Below, piece after piece: positions 1 to 8,189 of a stretch of DNA of 22,500 nucleotides (positions within the stretch are counted from its first letter, which is position 1; each line of letters opens with the position of its first letter). The stretch is from Chromera velia (lineage: Eukaryota; Sar; Chromeraceae). Under the pieces are notes generated by a model. It was not told the origin of the DNA and did no database searches. It saw nothing but the letters and a program-made list of their open reading frames with translations. The position numbers and the translations under genes were made by a program. The DNA is taken from positions 1-22,500 of the forward strand of contig JAHBMJ010001158.1 in the NCBI GenBank assembly GCA_018398765.1, read 5' to 3'.

Positions 1-1340
1 CACCGGTTACTGTCTAGGGTTACTGTAGACCCAATCTGCAGAAACAAGCCTCATGGGATCATTTTTGCCAACACCACAAACACAGTAGAAAACAGAAAGA
101 TCTCACTAATAGCGATCAACACCACCAAACGAGCCTTCACTCTTCCAATTAACTTGAACGTCGCCTCGGTGATGCTCGAAGAACCAAAGAAAAGAAAAGA
201 ACCGCAAGTGCCAAAACAGCCCGCACCCAACCTGTCTGATCAATCACAATCAGACAGTAAGGGTCAAAATAGGGAGAAAAGAGAAACAGAGGCGAGAAAG
301 GAGATAGAAAAAGCACTCAAAAATGCATTTCACTTATCTCCATCAGAAAAAGAACAACTGAGATCCTTTCTTCTTCGTTTCACATGTCTTGTTCCGCATG
401 AGGATGATCCAGGACTGTGGAAAGGAACGGAGTGCAAGATTGACACACAGGGAGCAGAACTGATCTACAGTAGACCCCGACCTGTTCCATACGCCTTGAA
501 GGGAGTCTTGAAGGAGTACCTTGAACGCCTGCAAAAACAAGGAGTGATCAAGCCATGTTCATCGGAATGGGGGCACCCAATTTTGATCGTAAAGAAACCA
601 AAAGGAGACGGCTATCGAGTATGCATTGACCTGCGTCATCTGAATTCTGTGCTGAAAGTCGATCGATATCCAATCCCAAATATGGATGAAATGCTGCATA
701 GACTACAAGGAAAATCATTTTTTAGTCTGTTGGACTATTAGAGTGGCTTCTTTCAGTTGGCTGTCAGAGAGGCAGATCAAGAAAAACTTGCTTTCGTGAC
801 AGAATTTGGTTAGCACTGCTTCACTCGCCTACCTATGGGAATCAGTATTGGGCCTGGCTGTTTTCAAAAGGTAGTCAACAAGTTGTTTGCGGGCTTGCCA
901 GATGTGTGCGTGTCAAGTTACATCGACGATGTTATGCTGGCATCGGACTCCTTCTCGAAGGCCATGACTGATCTGGAGAAAGTGCTGGAGAGAATAAAAG
1001 AGGCGGGAGGAAAACTTACCTTCTCAAAGTGCAGATTCATGACCAGAAAGCTTTGCTATCTGGGCCACGACGTTTCTGACGAGGGTATAAGACCATCTGC
1101 AGACAGAATAGAGGTCATTCAGAAATGTGAGCGACCGAGAACGATCAAGCAAGTAAAAAGCTTTATCGGTATATGTTCCTTCTATAGACAATACATAAAA
1201 GGGTTCTCAAACATCGCAGAACCCCTTCTAGCTCTGCTAAAGAAGGACAGCATCTTTACATGGGAACAACCACAAGAAGTAGCGTGGCAAAAACTAAAGA
1301 ATGCACTCTCATCACGACCTGTTTTAGCACACCCAGACCT
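1..1340 (+). pseudogene. pol: Reverse transcriptase region of pol (with post-protease spacer), three in-frame TAGs in or near it
   Basis: The frame is open from base 1, so it began upstream. Codons 1-51 resemble the spacer that follows the aspartic protease in Ty3/gypsy pol (GIIFANT...VEN pattern). The RT fold starts near 490 (RPRPVPY), continues through a HPILIVKKPKG block and a VCIDLRHLN block, and carries the first catalytic Asp in LLDY (codon 733-735). The catalytic YIDD box is at 919-930, followed by the CYLGH block near 1054. All three catalytic aspartates are therefore intact. TAG at 739 falls immediately after LLDY, at the position preceding the conserved SG(F/Y)xQ, and TAG at 811 falls just before the FTRLPMG block. 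Both break the RT palm, so the protein would be truncated without readthrough. Role: minus- and plus-strand cDNA synthesis in the cytoplasmic particle. Confidence 0.95.
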
Positions 1341-1344
1341 GAAT

Positions 1345-1950
1345 AAGCCCTTCATCTTGAAGACAGATGCAAGTGGAGAGGCAATTTCAGGCATCTTCTG
1401 TCAGTTAGACGAAAATTAGAAAGAAAAAGTCATTCAGTATGCCTCTCAGAAATTGACAGAAACAGAACAGAAATGGGGAGCAACAGAGAAAGAAGGATTA
1501 AATTTTGCGTTCTACTGGATGGTCATAAATCAATTCAAGAAGTACCTGTACGGACGACCGTTCACTGCCTGGACAGATTGCAAAGCGTTGGAGTACATTA
1601 AAAAACAGAAAAACATCAACGCACGACTCCATCGTTGGTCGATCGCTCTGTCTATATATGAGTACGATATAAAACATAAACCTGGACGTTCAAACATGGA
1701 CACAGATAGCCTCAGCCGACCTCCTTTCGTGCACGAGCAGTTCCCTCCCGCAGTTCCGGATGAGGAAACAGACCACTCGCTTGTAGTTGCTGCAGCAAAG
1801 AAAAGGACAAGAGAAGGAAAAGAAGAAAAACAGGAAGGGAAGGGGGAGGAAGAGAAAAAGAAAGAGCAGGCCAAACCAGCCATTGAATTACCTGATCCGT
1901 TTTCACCTGACGAGATAAAGAAGGCACAGCAAGACGACCCAGAAACATGA
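1345..1950 (+). pseudogene. pol: RNase H domain of pol and Lys/Glu-rich connector
   Basis: The RNase H fold is visible from the PFILKTDAS strand, whose Asp is codon 1366-1368. It continues through the ATEKEGL helix (Glu near 1492) and the WTDCKAL strand (Asp 1576-1578) to the NMDTDSLSRP block (Asp near 1705), so the acidic D-E-D-D set is present. This domain removes the RNA strand of the RNA:DNA hybrid. A TAG at 1417-1419 sits in the loop just before KEKVIQYAS and splits the domain. After the LSRP block comes a Lys/Glu-rich stretch (about 1795-1880) leading to the integrase, terminated by the only TGA of the series (1948-1950). A CGA-to-TGA transition is the simplest origin, by inference. Confidence 0.92.
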
Positions 1951-3441
1951 CACATGAGTGAATTCCTAAAAAACGGAGACTTCCAGACAAATCTGACTAG
2001 TTAAGAGAGAACACGCATTCTCGGCCAATCGCCTCTCTATGTATTGTACGAGGATATGCTTTTCTGTTTACTTCCTCCTGCAAACAGACACGAAAAAGGA
2101 ACAAGATTTTTGTTGGTAGTACCAAAAGGAATGAAGGAGAAAGTCCTCACTGAATTTCATGAATGCAAACTCTAAGGGCACCCAGGTATTAACCGATGCA
2201 TTCAAAACATCTCTCACTATTTTTTCTGGTCATCCATGATCACAGACATCAAAAAGCATATCAAATCATACCGAAAATGTTAAGAAAAGAAGAGAAGAAA
2301 ACAGCAAGAAGGATTCATGGTCCAAAATTTTTCGGACGTCGAACCGCTCTCATCGTGGGCAATCGACGTCACGGGACCATTCACTCGCAGTAAAGACGGC
2401 ATGCGATATGCGATCACATACATGGGCCTCACTAGCAGATGGGTTGAGGTGGACGCCGTTCCAGATACCAAGGCATCGACGATCGCCCAAAGTTTAGTCC
2501 GTACCATTCTCTGCAGATACGAGAGGCCAATCAGGCTTCTTTCCGATCAGGGAAGTAACATGCTCGCACAAATCACGGAGGCAGTATGTCATTTAGTCGG
2601 GACCGACAAAGTAAAGACAACAAGCTATCACCCTCAGACTAATGGAAGACTTGAGCGCTTCCACAAAGATATGAAGTTTGTGCTCTCTTGCTACATTGAC
2701 AAAAACCAAAAGAACTGGACAGACTTCCTTCCTTTTGCTGCTTTCGCTCACAATTCTGCAGTACACACAAGCACAGGAGTTTTTCCGTTCTTTTGTCTCT
2801 TTCAACGACAGCCAAACCACCCCCTACGTTACCTCGTTTCACTAACAGAAGCAAGAGGACCTGTCTTCCCACCCGAGTACGTTGAGCTTCTCGCTGAGCT
2901 GCAGAATGAATCAAAAAATAGAAGAGAACTTTTTGAGGCAGCAGCACAGCAGAGAATGCTCAGACTGCTTTGCATCGATCCAAAGAAAGTACTGGAATAC
3001 AAAGAAGGCATGTATGTATGGCTGGAAAAGCCGCCTACTCAAAAAGGAATCAGCAAAGCACTCGCACCATTGTATGAGGGGCCGTACATGATCACGCAAG
3101 TAAGACCGAATCGCACTCTGGTCATCAAAAAGCCGGGAAGCCAATCAAGCCAAACCGTAAATAGACACAGAGTGAAACCATACTTCAGCAGAGATTACAA
3201 AGAAAACGAAGAGATTTTTAACACGTATGTGAGGAAAGAAGAACAAAACGACCAACCTGAGAAAAAAAGACAAGAAAGAGACATAGAGAAGAAGATGAGA
3301 TCGCCTGCAGACGGAGACAACAAAGAACAGGAAGATGAAGATTCCGAAATCGAAATGGAAACTCGACCGCTTCCGGAAAAGGGATTCGATTTCTTTCCCG
3401 ACAGGAAGCCGTTGAGGGAAGGAGAGACCATTCTCTTTTAG
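1951..3441 (+). pseudogene. pol: Integrase of pol: damaged HHCC finger, intact DD35E core, GPY/F module
   Basis: The N-terminal finger reads His (2158), His (2179), Tyr (2269-2271) where the first Cys is expected, then Cys (2278-2280). One zinc ligand is thus lost, and stops TAA 2002, 2173 and 2281 interrupt the finger region. The TAA at 2281 stands exactly where Ty3/gypsy integrases have the well-conserved Gln after the second Cys. From 2317 an unbroken 374-codon stretch carries the catalytic core: Asp in AIDVTGP (2365-2367), Asp in LLSDQGS (2545-2547) and Glu in NGRLERF (2653-2655), with exactly 35 residues between the last two. The GPY/F module (EGPYMITQVRPN) is near 3067-3187 and ends in RHRVKPYFS. 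The tail to TAG 3439 is very Lys/Glu-rich. Role: insertion of the cDNA into chromosomes. Confidence 0.95.
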
Positions 3442-4110
3442 TATCACTCAGCAGGAGAATTGCAGGTGAAAGAACGAATCAAGGCAAGAATAGAAAATAT
3501 CAGGACAGTCAAAGAAGAACAGCACTTCACATTGCATTTCTTAGAAGGAGCACTTGTAAGGAAAGCTCGAGACAGAAAGGGAGACTGGAAAGTAGAAAGA
3601 AGAGAACTTATTGGAAACAAACAGGACACACTCACAAACCATAACTCTACAAGAATCGTTCTCGAAGCCATCTACTGGCAAGTAATCGAACAGCAAAGCT
3701 CGGCTTCCACACAGAGTGAAAGCGTATTGCCGTTCAAGCATTCCCTCGAGACCGAAAAGAAAAAGACGAGACAGAAGAAGCAAATGGTTGAAAAATAAGA
3801 CAGAGACCCGAACAGGAGTGCGATGTCAGACTACAATGTGAAAGAAGTCATAGGGAAAAGAGAAAAAGACGGGAAAGTTCAATACTCACTCGTCTATGAG
3901 GGGTACCCGGACGAGTCGTGGTGGACCGATGGAGAAGACTGCGACTGTCCTGCACTCATTCAAGAATTCGAGGAGGGACTAAAAGTAAATTATGAAAGCA
4001 AAATGAAGGAAGCCAGACCGAGAATAATTTATGATGACATGAATGATGAAAGAAATGAATATTTGCATGATCCATATATAAATGAAGTGAATATTTGCAT
4101 GAATCCATGA
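3442..4110 (+). pseudogene. pol: Linker plus C-terminal chromodomain of chromovirus pol
   Basis: Same frame, continuing beyond the TAG at 3439 and broken again by TAA at 3796-3798. About 110 charged codons (3460-3795) match nothing I recognise. From the ATG at 3823 comes a chromodomain-like segment (residues about 4-52, 3832-3978). It has the YNVKEVI start, a KREKDGKVQYSLVYEGY core and a WW pair where the aromatic cage and TWEP-like strand normally lie, followed by a helix (ALIQEFEEG). Known: chromodomains at the integrase C-terminus direct chromoviruses toward particular chromatin marks. The core tryptophan of VxWxGY is Tyr here (VYEGY), so cage chemistry may be altered. The frame ends at TGA 4108. 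Two copies of a 14-bp motif (4057-4070 and 4089-4102) lie in its last codons, suggesting a small 32-bp duplication. Confidence 0.85.
4057..4102. repeat. Two direct copies of GAATATTTGCATGA, 32 bp apart
   Basis: Perfect 14-bp copies at 4057-4070 and 4089-4102, each followed by a TCCAT-like word. The spacing is not a multiple of three, so the duplication shifts frame relative to itself at the extreme end of the pol reading frame. Confidence 0.8.
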
Positions 4111-4410
4111 TGGATAGAGTAATACCTCAAGTCGAAATCGAATGGATCCAAAGCATACTGCCGCTAATGATAGGATCGATTGAGTGACTAATGGAATTGA
4201 TCAAGAGAGAAAGACCGAATACAGAGCTCCGCCAAATGCCTCTCTGCCGTAACTCCTTGCCAGACCTCAAAAAAAATTGAACGACTGAATCAAAATGAAG
4301 CAAACCCAAAAACTCGAAAAGCAGTTAAACTGCATAAACATCAAGTCATCTCGAAAGAGAAATTAGGCGTAGAAAACCTCAAACCGACAACGATCCACCA
4401 TTCGAATGAA
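4111..4410. other. No gene recognised; expected position of 3' noncoding end or LTR of the element
   Basis: No long frame, no clear polypurine tract followed by TG, and no sequence that I can match to another part of the window as an LTR. If the element had a 3' LTR here it is too decayed, or its partner too far upstream, to be seen. Confidence 0.5.
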
Positions 4411-4500
4411 CCATTCATCCATCCATCCACCCATCTATCTAGCCATCCATTGACCCACCTATCCATCCATCCATCCATCCATCTGATCACCCATTCATCC
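4411..4500. repeat. (CATC)n / (CCAT)n imperfect tetranucleotide microsatellite
   Basis: Runs of CCATCCATC with interspersed CATT and CACC variants over about 90 bp. Low complexity with no coding signal. Confidence 0.9.
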
Positions 4501-4625
4501 ACGCATGCACCTATACATACGAACCCTCCCTAGAGCAGCACCGCGTACCGATCGGTGACTGATGAATAAAGGCAGATAAAACTGACCTGCCAGGCGCACA
4601 TATAACTCACAGCCTCCGATCCTGA

Positions 4626-4767
4626 CGCCTTCACGGCGAGAAGACGCATGCGTATGCACATAAAAGGTCCCCCAGGGGGTGAGTTGGCCACTCACACCAC
4701 CAGGACCTCCCAGGGAGAGGTAAGGTCGCCGCTTAATTGCTCGTACTGGGCCCCTGCTCCCCAGTAC
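4626..4767. other. Series of short perfect stem-loops and palindromes
   Basis: Seen in order: CGCC/GGCG (4626-4629 with 4635-4638); the palindrome ACGCATGCGT (4644-4653); CCCCC-A-GGGGG (4669-4679); GTGAGT/ACTCAC (4679-4684 with 4690-4695); ACCTC/GAGGT (4705-4709 with 4717-4721); and GTACTGGG/CCCAGTAC (4743-4750 with 4760-4767). Six self-complementary units in about 140 bp is unusual beside the microsatellites. Whether it acts as RNA or DNA structure is unknown. Confidence 0.6.
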
Positions 4768-4784
4768 ATCATCATCATCGACCT

Positions 4785-4845
4785 GCACACATATACACAC
4801 ATACACACACACACACACACATACACACACATACACATACAAATA
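4785..4845. repeat. (CA)n microsatellite with TA interruptions
   Basis: About 60 bp of CA dinucleotides broken by ATA, lying between the stem-loop series and the hairpin at 4853. Confidence 0.9.
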
Positions 4846-4852
4846 CTGAACC

Positions 4853-4871
4853 AAGCCTTGCGCCCAGGCTT
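4853..4871. other. Hairpin AAGCCT / AGGCTT followed by A-rich tract
   Basis: Six-bp perfect stem (4853-4858 with 4866-4871) and a 7-nt loop, followed within a few bases by a run of nine A (4875-4883). It could be a hairpin-plus-tail remnant of a retroposed RNA. Nothing else supports this. Confidence 0.45.
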
Positions 4872-4924
4872 ATTAAAAAAAAATGCTCATACAGACACAA
4901 GCAAATTCTCTAAACTCACAAGTG

Positions 4925-5028
4925 GTTGGCACTTCGGTGCATTTACTCTTTGCATCTGAAAGGGTGCAAATAGTATGGGCACTCAGCAGAAGGCTGAGTA
5001 TGCCATGACCCAACGATCATACCCATAC
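4925..5028. other. Compact multi-stem (cloverleaf-like) potential RNA structure
   Basis: Three successive hairpins are visible. The first is GCAC-TTCG-GTGC (4929-4940), with a UUCG tetraloop. The second is TTTGCATC/GGTGCAAA (4949-4956 with 4963-4970), 8 bp with one G-U. The third is ACTCAGC/GCTGAGT (4981-4987 with 4993-4999), extended by ATGGGC against GCCAT to about 4975-5006. They are enclosed by GTTG/CAAC (4925-4928 with 5011-5014). A competing pairing, GTATGGG/CCCATAC (4973-4979 with 5022-5028), overlaps the third arm. No Pol III box B and no known ncRNA signature were recognised. The strand is undetermined. Confidence 0.4.
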
Positions 5029-5452
5029 GTATTCACCCACCAACCAGTCTATGAGAACCTTCTTCACTCACCCGTATCTACTCACTCACCCAATCACCCC
5101 TCATTCTTCACTTACCCAATTAACCACCCACTCCTTTGAACGCAAAAGAAACAAAGACACAAAAAGACAAGAGACAGCAGGAGACGGATAGAAATGGCAG
5201 AGAATGGCGAGACTTGAGAAAGAGACGTCGACGAACGACTTGACAATGAACGTCGAGTTACACCGCCTCAGAGAGCCCTGCAAACAGACAAGCATCAGAG
5301 AGAAACAGAAAGAGAAAGGAAGCGAGTAAATGAATGACCAGTGAGCCTAAGTTAGAGCATAGAAAGGGGCGACACACTCATGTACTCGAAAAGAGGCAAC
5401 TGAAGGAGAAGAGAAAGAATGAGATGGATCAAACTCAGAGAGAGACGAGAAC

Positions 5453-5560
5453 AGCGTGACAAAAACTGTGAAAAGAAAGAGAAGGGAGAAAAGAATAGCA
5501 TGACAAGAACTGCGAAAAGAAAGAGAAGGAAGACGAGGACAATGTGACAGGAAATACGAG
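5453..5560. repeat. About 45-bp degenerate tandem repeat, roughly 2.5 copies
   Basis: Units begin at about 5453, 5497 and 5541 with AGCRTGACAARAACTGYGAA-like starts, followed by AAGAAAGAGAAGG-like purine blocks. Copies are imperfect. The period is near a multiple of three, so all - strand frames stay open across it. Confidence 0.6.
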
Positions 5561-5654
5561 AAGAGAGAGAAAGAAAGACCGTTCTGATCATTTTTTTTTG
5601 AAAGTGCCCACCTGAAGGAAAAAGAAGATGGCGACGAGGTAGGGAAGATGCATA

Positions 5655-5779
5655 GAGATCCATGCCGTAGATATAGACATAGAGATCTTTGCCGTAGACG
5701 CACGCAAAGAAATCCTTGCCATAGACATAAGCAGAGAGATCCTTGCCACGGACGTGAGTGTAGGGATCCCTTCCGTGGA
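5655..5779. repeat. 27-bp tandem repeat, four full units plus a partial
   Basis: Units start at 5655, 5682, 5709 and 5736, with a partial from 5763, each beginning GAGATC-like and carrying TTGCCRTAGAC-like cores. Read on the - strand in one frame the units give a nine-residue repeat around (V/I)YG(K/M)D(L/F). Several inter-unit differences are synonymous (TAT/TAC, AAG/AAA). No flanking domain or splice evidence makes this a proven coding exon. Confidence 0.75.
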
Positions 5780-6465
5780 AGAAAGCACGGTGGATGATCA
5801 ATGTGATGCCGAGAATGGATGGAGAGGAGAACGGAGGAGACGTGCTGGAACGGCGAGAGGACGATGGAGATATGGAGACACATGTTGTATGCGTGCGATC
5901 GACTCATAGTGGAAGGACTCGACGATAAAGATCGATGTATCGATGACCACATGGATCATGAAGGAGGACTCGAATGTCGAATCCAGTCCACAGAGATGTA
6001 AACCAGCAAGATGCAAACAGAAAGAGGGAGCAACACAAGGATGAGTCAGAAAAGAGACGAGTATGCAACCAGATAATAGCAGCTTGATCGTCACAAAAGA
6101 TACGGTAGGATTGGTATATCATAGACCGACCTCACTCTTTGACCTGACCTGGAGTGAAAGGGTGCACAAAGGTAGAAGAGACTCACTACAGAGTACAGCG
6201 ACACTACTGAAGAATAGAAGAAGGCATGACCATACGTCAAACAACAGCAAGGCAGTGACTGACCAGGACAAACAAGAGTTACACCGGAATAGGAAGACTC
6301 AGAGTAGTATTTGCGAGACTCATGACAAGAGTTGACACCAGAGAGTAACCCAAACATAAAGGAAGAGGGGGGGAGATACCGAGCAATCGGCATGAGCGAC
6401 ACTGAATCTCAAGCTGAGCTGTGAAAGATGTCAAGAGCTTGCTACAGGAGACGACAGCAAAACAA

Positions 6466-6672
6466 AAATTCGGCCAGGGATCGGCCGAGAAGCGACCGGC
6501 AAGCGGCCCAAAGAAACACGTCAAAGAGGCGAAAAATCGGAAAAGAGAGGCCTTTCCCCGAGGCCCGTCCGAAAACCGATTCTTTTCGACCGAATTCGGC
6601 TGAAAGCCGAATAAGAGACATGCACAGACTCGCATGTTCGGCCGACAGCCGGCCGAATCGATCGACCGAAAA
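6466..6672. repeat. Cluster of CGGCC/TCGGCCGA palindromic motifs
   Basis: TTCGGCC, TCGGCCGA, CCGGC and AGCGGCC words recur. There are perfect hairpins ATTCGGCT/AGCCGAAT (6594-6601 with 6605-6612) and TTCGGCC/GGCCGAA (6637-6643 with 6651-6657), then overlapping CGATCGAT. This GC-rich, CpG-rich island lies about 200 bp upstream of the ORF starting at 6864, so a regulatory or leader role is possible but unproven. Confidence 0.6.
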
Positions 6673-6863
6673 TTTCCCCACAAAGAAATTGTAAGCCCGA
6701 CATCTCGATCGACCCTCTTCGAAACTTTTGGCAACTTTCTTCAAACCCCACTCTTCAATCACTGTGATCAAGTTGAACCAGCTGAAATCCAAATCCTCTT
6801 AAGCCTGATCATAACCACTTCCCTCTTCAAAAAACTCTTACATCTACTGAAACAAAAGCCAAC

Positions 6864-7403
6864 ATGTTCGCAAACAACGGTCCCAGCACCTACCCTACCC
6901 CGTACCCTGACTATCTGAACCAGATGCCGATCCCACACTCCTTCTCCTCCCAAGCCAAAGCACATATTCAAGCCGCTATGAACACAGATACCCAGACTGA
7001 GGAAGGAGCCACAGCATGGAGAGAGAACCTCTCAGAGGTCACCACACCAACCACAATGATAAAAAGCGAGACCGAGAAAGAGGAGACTCACCGATATAAC
7101 CCCTTCGCCCCGCAGTCTCCTCATCCAGTCTTCCAGCAACCTGACATCAACCCTGACATGCTCCCGCATGTCATCAACTAGGTCATCAAGCAGGAAGATA
7201 TCAAACAGAAGGAAGTGGTGGCCCAGAAAAAAGCAAAGAGAGTAATCAAGGGAAAAGAGAGACTCGTGGAGAGCATCGGGGGCAAAGTTCAGAGGAGGAA
7301 GAACCTTGCGTACAGATACATCCGATAGACAGTGGACTCTCGAACCTGGGCGGTGACCAAGGTGAAGGTCACGATGGAGAGAATTGGGCGCGCCGGACAG
7401 TGA
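6864..7403 (+). pseudogene. Pro/Gln/Glu-rich ORF with two in-frame TAGs, possibly gag-like remnant
   Basis: The ATG at 6864 has A at -3. The first 105 codons are rich in Pro, Thr, Gln and Glu and start with a Tyr/Pro-rich block (STYPTPYPDYLNQMPIP). TAG at 7179-7181 interrupts. The same frame then continues with a Lys/Arg/Gln-rich, coding-looking stretch to TAG 7326-7328 and on to TGA 7401-7403. The pattern of TAG stops inside an otherwise unbroken frame is the same as in the pol remnant 2.8 kb upstream, which is why I suspect a retrotransposon gag. A polar N-terminal region without a zinc knuckle neither proves nor excludes that. No homologue is recognised. It could equally be a decayed host exon. 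A GC-rich palindrome cluster and about 190 bp of C/T-rich leader precede it. Confidence 0.35.
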
Positions 7404-8111
7404 TTTTTTTTTTTTCTCCCTCGCGGTCGCGCGATCTCGAGTGCTTTATGGGGCCGCGCACGCTCATAATTAAGGTGTTGCAATGGTGGATGCATGCGTT
7501 GCGATGAGGTACGATGAAATATGCATTGCGATGTTGCTCTGAGTGTTGCTCTGTGATGGTGTGCTGCGATGCTCCGGCGGTGCGTGGATCGCTGATTGGA
7601 TTAAATATGCGGCTTCCCTTATGATTTAGCTCAATTAATCCGTTCGATGAGTCTGTGAAGTCCACGTGTCAGTGCGTGAATTGTATATGGTATGTGCATA
7701 TGCATAACCAATGTGCAAAAGTGTCTATGAGTACGTTACGGTATTACTACATGCATGCGGTACTGAAAAAAAAAAAAGAATGGTCATAAGAACACACGAT
7801 CTGAAACAGTCCTTGAAGTATCAAAAAAAAAAAAAAGAAAAAAAAAAAACATAACCTTAAGAATCGGTGAAACATCAGAAATGTTAAATTTTTTTTAAAA
7901 CAACCGTACTGAACTCTGTATAGTATTAATTGCCTAGAAAGGGGCAAATGCTATGACATAAGATCATGCATGAATCGAGCGTGGAATCTCAATCTTAGAA
8001 AGGGACGAATGCTATGCACTACTTAAGCACAGCTAGAAAGAAAATAGAAATTAAATGAATTGATTATGGTTTAAAGTAACACTAAGCAAAAGAGAATCGT
8101 GCGCATCACTC
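7404..8111. other. No gene recognised; homopolymer runs and short repeats
   Basis: Contains a T run (7404-7415), a stretch rich in TTGCGATG/TGTTGCTCTG words (7480-7580), A runs (about 7765-7777 and 7822-7850) and a T run near 7888. No frame with recognisable content on either strand. Confidence 0.55.
7933..8016. repeat. Direct repeat of a ~23-bp GAAAGGG-CGAATGCTATG motif, 61 bp apart
   Basis: 7933-7955 and 7994-8016 share a CYTAGAAAGGG...AATGCTATG core with a few substitutions. This is a small local duplication, possibly part of an unrecognised repeat family. Confidence 0.6.
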
Positions 8112-8187
8112 GCCTTCATGACCTAATGGTTAGCATACAATACTAACAAGCAAGAGGTCATAAGTTCAAGCCTCGCTACCTCTTTTT
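8112..8187 (+). repeat. tRNA-derived Pol III sequence (SINE head or tRNA pseudogene)
   Basis: The A-box-like TGACCTAATGG begins at 8119, exactly seven bases into the candidate, followed by TTAGCAT as in a D-arm. A B-box-like AGTTCAAGCC lies at 8163-8172, at normal tRNA spacing. A T6 run (8182-8187) follows as a Pol III terminator. A loop CTAACAA (8143-8149) would give an AAC (Val) anticodon. The acceptor, anticodon and most T-stem bases do not pair, so this is not a functional tRNA. A tRNA-derived SINE head or an old pseudogene fits best. Confidence 0.5.
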
Positions 8188-8189
8188 TA

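Larger units (their letters stand above)
1..4110 (+). mobile_element. Ty3/gypsy chromovirus-type retrotransposon, 5' truncated by window edge, pol decayed
   Basis: Seen: one reading frame (frame 1) is readable from base 1 to the TGA at 4108-4110. In order it shows a post-protease spacer, reverse transcriptase, RNase H, integrase with HHCC-like finger, DD35E core and GPY/F module, a charged linker, and a chromodomain. Known: integrase after RNase H defines the Ty3/gypsy order, and a GPY/F module plus C-terminal chromodomain marks the chromovirus lineage. In-frame stops lie at 739 TAG, 811 TAG, 1417 TAG, 1948 TGA, 2002 TAA, 2173 TAA, 2281 TAA, 3439 TAG and 3796 TAA. No frameshift is needed anywhere. 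Gag, protease and the 5' LTR would lie off the left edge. I found no convincing 3' LTR, polypurine tract or target duplication downstream, so the right boundary is the end of the reading frame, not of the element. As written the copy cannot encode a full polyprotein. Confidence 0.95.
5060..6420. other. Purine-rich stretch without a supported gene
   Basis: The + strand is strongly purine-biased, rich in AGAGA, GAAAG and GACA words. Overlapping long frames on the - strand are Ser/Leu/Phe-rich by composition and match nothing recognisable. Two tandem repeats are embedded (listed separately). No promoter, RNA gene or domain was seen. Confidence 0.6.

Noticed and set aside
5347-5952. 201-codon - strand frame
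   Set aside because: Ser/Leu/Phe composition from purine-rich + strand DNA and two tandem repeats. Only the 27-bp repeat within it deserves notice.
4111-6860. 3' LTR of the retrotransposon
   Set aside because: No TG...CA bounded sequence with a matching partner, polypurine tract or primer-binding site could be identified.
8112-8187. Functional tRNA-Val
   Set aside because: A/B boxes and anticodon loop are present but the acceptor, anticodon and T stems do not pair.
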